From Penium margaritaceum (lineage: Eukaryota; Streptophyta; Zygnematophyceae; Desmidiales; Peniaceae): a DNA stretch of 32,134 nt. The stretch lies in assembly GCA_023375785.1 (NCBI GenBank), contig SZWC01018901.1:4677-36810 (forward strand), given 5' to 3'. Position numbers and translations under genes: made by a program. Shown here piece after piece: positions 28,818 through 32,134 of this stretch. How positions within the stretch are numbered: position 1 is the first letter of the stretch; each line of letters starts with the position of its first letter. The notes beneath the pieces are model-generated. The model was given only the letters and a program-made list of their open reading frames with translations, made no database searches and was not told where the DNA came from.

Positions 28818-31281
28818 ATTGAGATATTGTACTTTATCTTTATTCAATGTTTTACATGAGTTAGATATTTCAGAAAAAAGTTTATTACTTTTTTTCAAGA
28901 CCTTGAATATTATCATACAAGTTACATTTTATTTTGATATTGTGATAGTTACTTTTCATCTATAGGACCATAGTACAAAGAAAATATTTAACCTCTCATG
29001 TACATCTTTCTATCTTTCGATATTGAGAATGGCTTTTGGAGATCACCTTGTGTTGAAGGGGCTGCTTTCGTAAACATCGCTTGCACACGAGACCCTTTTT
29101 GTGTCAACCACGTTCATGGCCACAATTCAAACAAGCTGCCAGCATGCGCTTGAATATGGCTAAAACAAAAGGGGATGCTGGGGAGCGGAGTCAATTATGG
29201 CCAAATATGATATCGAGCGACACTTTCTGGTTTATATGGATGAGGTTGCCAAGCCACGGTCCGGTTTTGTAGGATCTAAAAAAACATGGCCAAAAGAAAA
29301 AATGATCGGTCATTTTCTTGTTTGACTATTTTTTTTGTGATCCTTTCAAATATGGCAGAGGCCTGGTGTCATCATCCATCTTTGCAACAAAGTGTCACTT
29401 CTTTTTAGATTTGGCAAAAATGACAACGATCGGAAGCTTGCGTTACTATCGTAGGCACGTACAAGAGTGCACCGGTTCCTTCTCTTTAAATCTCGCTATG
29501 AAGGCCGCCGACGGGAGAGAGATCACCGGAGCGAGTAGCATTGACAAAAGTAGCGACTTAACAACTTGGAAATATACTAAAACCATTCTCACAATCAAAA
29601 GAAACAAGATGTAAATAAAGGTTAAAAACGGTCACCTATACACATGCTCGAATGGATGAGAAACTGGGTTCAGTCTTTTAGAACCAAATGATGACTTATG
29701 TCGACTAATAAAGGTCTTGTAGGCATCATGAGACATTGAAAGGTGATTTCAATTGAAATGTGATTGGTCACCCTTAAGTGGTTGGAAAATTGAGGAAGAT
29801 AATCCTTAAAATATTGTAACAGCTCTATGTTGTTTTACGAGTAACTTCTGAATCCAAAAATTATGCCCTCAAAAAGTATAGTCTAGGGTGGGGGAGAAAT
29901 GGTTGCCTTAGCTATTGTTGTTGTGACAAATTTCTCCACAAATGCACATAGTCATCATAGGACATTTTTGCAAGCATGCATCTTAACCTTAATCCTTCCA
30001 CGTGGCATTGCCACGCTGGAACATTACTTTAGCGCCAAGCTCAAAGTGGAGGAAGAGTGATGTAATGTGTTTTCCATTACAACACTCCTTTCACCTACAA
30101 TCTGCCCATAAATGTTTACGAGGCTAGAGTCAAACCAGACTCTAGCCCATAAAAGTTTCTTGGATTGGGCTCCTCCAAACTTGAGCCTTGAATACCTTAA
30201 GTACTTGATAATTCTTTAACCATAACTAAGCGTAAAACTTTTAAGGAAGAAACATATTCATTCACAAAAAGTCCAAATCCATCAAAAGAAATTGCAATAC
30301 ATATCAACTATATGATTTGTATACGATGAAGATGAAAATTCTCTAGTTGGAACCTTCTTTGGTGTGGATTTATAGATATATTTTAAATTTATTCTTCAAA
30401 GGCTGAAATCCTTACATACTAAAAGATAAAGTATTCCATGTTTTTTCAAATTCCAGAAAAATAAAGATCTTTGTTTTGTAGTTGAAATTGGTGCTATGAT
30501 TGAAGAAATAAACAACGTGGAGAAGAAAAAGTAATATCATAAACCAATATTGTGTGATTAATCTAATTGATCAATACGTAGACATTTTCCACTTGATGGA
30601 TAGCATTTGATGTTGAAAATTGTTCTTCATGGAATACAATATCTTATGTTATCCACAAATTTATTTTTCACAGCAAAAGAGCAAATAAAAATGTTCTATA
30701 CATTAATCCGAAGCTTCGAAGCATCATCATGTATTGATGTGTTGAGTGAATTAATCAAATTGTGCAGATTTAATTCAAATTTGCCATCAAACAAAAAGTT
30801 CCATAAAAGATGTATGATTTCCCTTCCATGTGCTTAGCATCACATCATTTCGAGTGTAAACCACCTTAATTCAAACAGATTTTTAAAAATGCTTTTACTA
30901 TTATTATACATTGTCATGTAATGTGAATCATATGTTTGCCAAAGAGAATATAGACCTATATTCCTATATGCATCTAAAGCTAAAGGACACTCTGCGATCT
31001 TATCTAAAAGATAGACATTATATGAGTGAGAAGTTTTGGTAAAATACTCATCTTTGACAGGTCTCAAGAACCATCATTGTATAGATACATTTTACTTAGT
31101 ATTCAACCTAACAAATGGGGACTAATCACATTTCAGATCACATCACATTCTCTATGTTCAAAGATGCAAACAAGACGTTTAAGATCCCGAGTATATTATA
31201 ATTTTGTTTTGAAAGTCATGTTATATCACGTACAGGAGAATGCTTCAAGGCTAACGTTATAAATTTATGAGTTTTTTTGAA
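28818..31281. other. AT-rich stretch without recognisable genes
   Basis: Only short frames without domains are found on either strand (for example the plus-strand one ending at 29614). Three hairpins near 30005-30147 are listed separately. The stretch begins at the break in the Ty3 3' LTR and ends at the second hairpin-rich element. Confidence 0.55.
30005..30147. repeat. Cluster of three hairpins
   Basis: A tight hairpin cgtggca/tgccacg lies near 30001-30015. agtgatgtaatg (30056-30067) pairs with cattacaacact (30075-30086) at 11 of 12 positions. ggctagagtc (30122-30131) pairs perfectly with gactctagcc (30138-30147) around aaacca. No flanking terminal repeats or target duplication were found. 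Confidence 0.5.
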
Positions 31282-31597
31282 GGGCCAAATAACCCTTCTA
31301 CCCAGTTTCCAAGGGGGTCAGGAGCGCCCTACCCAGCGAACAAAAAATATTGATGCCCTATCCGGTGACTCAAAAAATAAGACTCCCATGCCCGCTCGCT
31401 TCACCATGCTCGATTAGCGGCATGCGCCGCTGATCGAAAGAAGCGAGGTGGGGCATGTCCACCACCCTCGCGATTCTCGCTCTCACGCGAGAATCGCGAT
31501 CGAGCGATGACCTGTGTTTTTTTTCGACACGCATCCCCCTGGTTTGATTTAGATTTTTGTATGTTTTGTGCGTGCTCCGCCAGCGCAAAACATAAAA
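31282..31597 (+). mobile_element. Hairpin-rich element, copy 2a (left part only)
   Basis: It starts GGGCCAAATAACCC like copy 1 at 17470 and follows it closely for about 230 bp, through the ctcgcttc.../gaagcgag and cgcgattctcgc/gcgagaatcgcg stems. After gatcgagcg the sequence departs (atgacctg, a T-run, and about 75 bp not found in copy 1) up to 31597, where an inverted copy begins. Either a longer family member was interrupted by insertion of copy 2b, or a rearrangement joined two pieces. Confidence 0.7.
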
Positions 31598-32119
31598 GGG
31601 TACATGTAGGGATTACCCAAAAAATTCGATTGTGTGTATGCCTTGCCAGGCGTTCGGAAGAATAAAACTACTCTACCCGGGGTTCGGAAGAATAAGACTC
31701 CCCTACCCACTGTCCAGGGATTATTGACAAGTTACCCACCAACAGCGAGAAAACGCAGCATGTCGAAGCTACATGCGATGTAGCGTCGACATGCTGACGT
31801 CATCACTCGCTTTGAACATTCACAAACCCCTCATTTGAGGGGTTTGTGAATGTTAGTTGGGGGGGTTTACCTGTGGTTCGCATGCGGGGTCCGAGACTCC
31901 CCATGCGTTGAAAGGGAACCTACTGGGCCCCGCTACGGCGGGGCCCAGCAGGTGCCTGCTCAAAGATAAAACCCTAAATCCCTCATGTAATCATGGGTGT
32001 GGTTTGATTACGGTTTGAATCATAAAACTTGAAGGGTTTGGGTGAGGGGAAAAAATGAGAGTTTCCGTTGGATTTCGAAAACAGACGTTTTCACTCGTTT
32101 GCGATTGAGCGATGACCTG
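31598..32119 (-). mobile_element. Hairpin-rich element, copy 2b (inverted, runs to window end)
   Basis: It starts GGGTACATGTAGGG, the complement of the copy 1 right end, and matches copy 1 in reverse from 18188 back to about 17690, including hairpins 1-3. It differs at many single positions but keeps the stems. Near 32100, where copy 1 would continue into its left part, it instead reads gcgattgagcgatgacctg and then poly-T, repeating the words found at 31496-31514. The true end cannot be seen. Confidence 0.75.
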
Positions 32120-32134
32120 TTTTTTTTTTTTTTT
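32120..32134. other. Poly-T at window edge
   Basis: The window ends in a run of T directly after a word (gcgatYgagcgatgacctg) that also occurs at 31496-31514, where it is followed by another T-run. Contigs often break at such homopolymer repeats. Confidence 0.5.

Overview
The window looks like a repeat-dominated nuclear contig from a plant or green-lineage genome. I see no rRNA, tRNA, CRISPR array, bacterial-style operon or intact host gene. The evidence for a plant-lineage nuclear genome is the mix of mobile elements: a Ty1/copia pol relic, a Ty3/gypsy chromovirus with long LTRs, two Mutator-like (MULE) relics with SWIM and zinc-knuckle C-termini (one split by a short GT-AG intron), and a Penelope-like reverse transcriptase followed by a hammerhead-like RNA motif. 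Penelope-like elements are rare in flowering plants but known in algae, lycophytes and conifers, so a non-flowering lineage (for example a charophyte) is my tentative inference. The 31-G start and the poly-T end look like contig edges.

Layout. Positions 1-1800 hold a poly-G edge, a long purine-rich tract with G-quadruplex potential, an Ala/Gly-rich open frame of unknown function and a TATA-like site. Positions 1800-5000 carry a decayed copia pol on the minus strand. Positions 5320-7040 hold a 5'-truncated Penelope-like element with a degraded hammerhead motif just after the stop, then a 30-bp tandem repeat. Positions 7816-10942 hold MULE A (plus strand, many lesions). Positions 11000-17300 are mostly non-coding, with scattered direct and inverted repeats. 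Positions 17470-18188 hold a compact hairpin-rich element of 719 bp flanked by a perfect 9-bp target-site duplication. Positions 18452-19686 hold a hairpin, orphan terminal repeats and MULE B, a deletion derivative that keeps only the transposase C-terminus between 37-bp terminal inverted repeats. Positions 20382-28817 are one Ty3 chromovirus, with gag, protease, RT, RNase H, integrase and a chromodomain remnant, all broken. Positions 28818-31281 are AT-rich and empty apart from small hairpins. Positions 31282-32134 contain a second and an inverted third piece of the hairpin-rich element.

How the parts relate. None of the coding relics can be functional as read: protease, RT and integrase catalytic residues are substituted, and stops and frameshifts are frequent, often through C-to-T or G-to-A changes as expected in long-methylated DNA. 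The least explained object is the hairpin-rich element. Its 9-bp target duplication is Mutator-like, it encodes no protein, and its palindromic stems are preserved between diverged copies, including paired (covarying) base changes in two stems.
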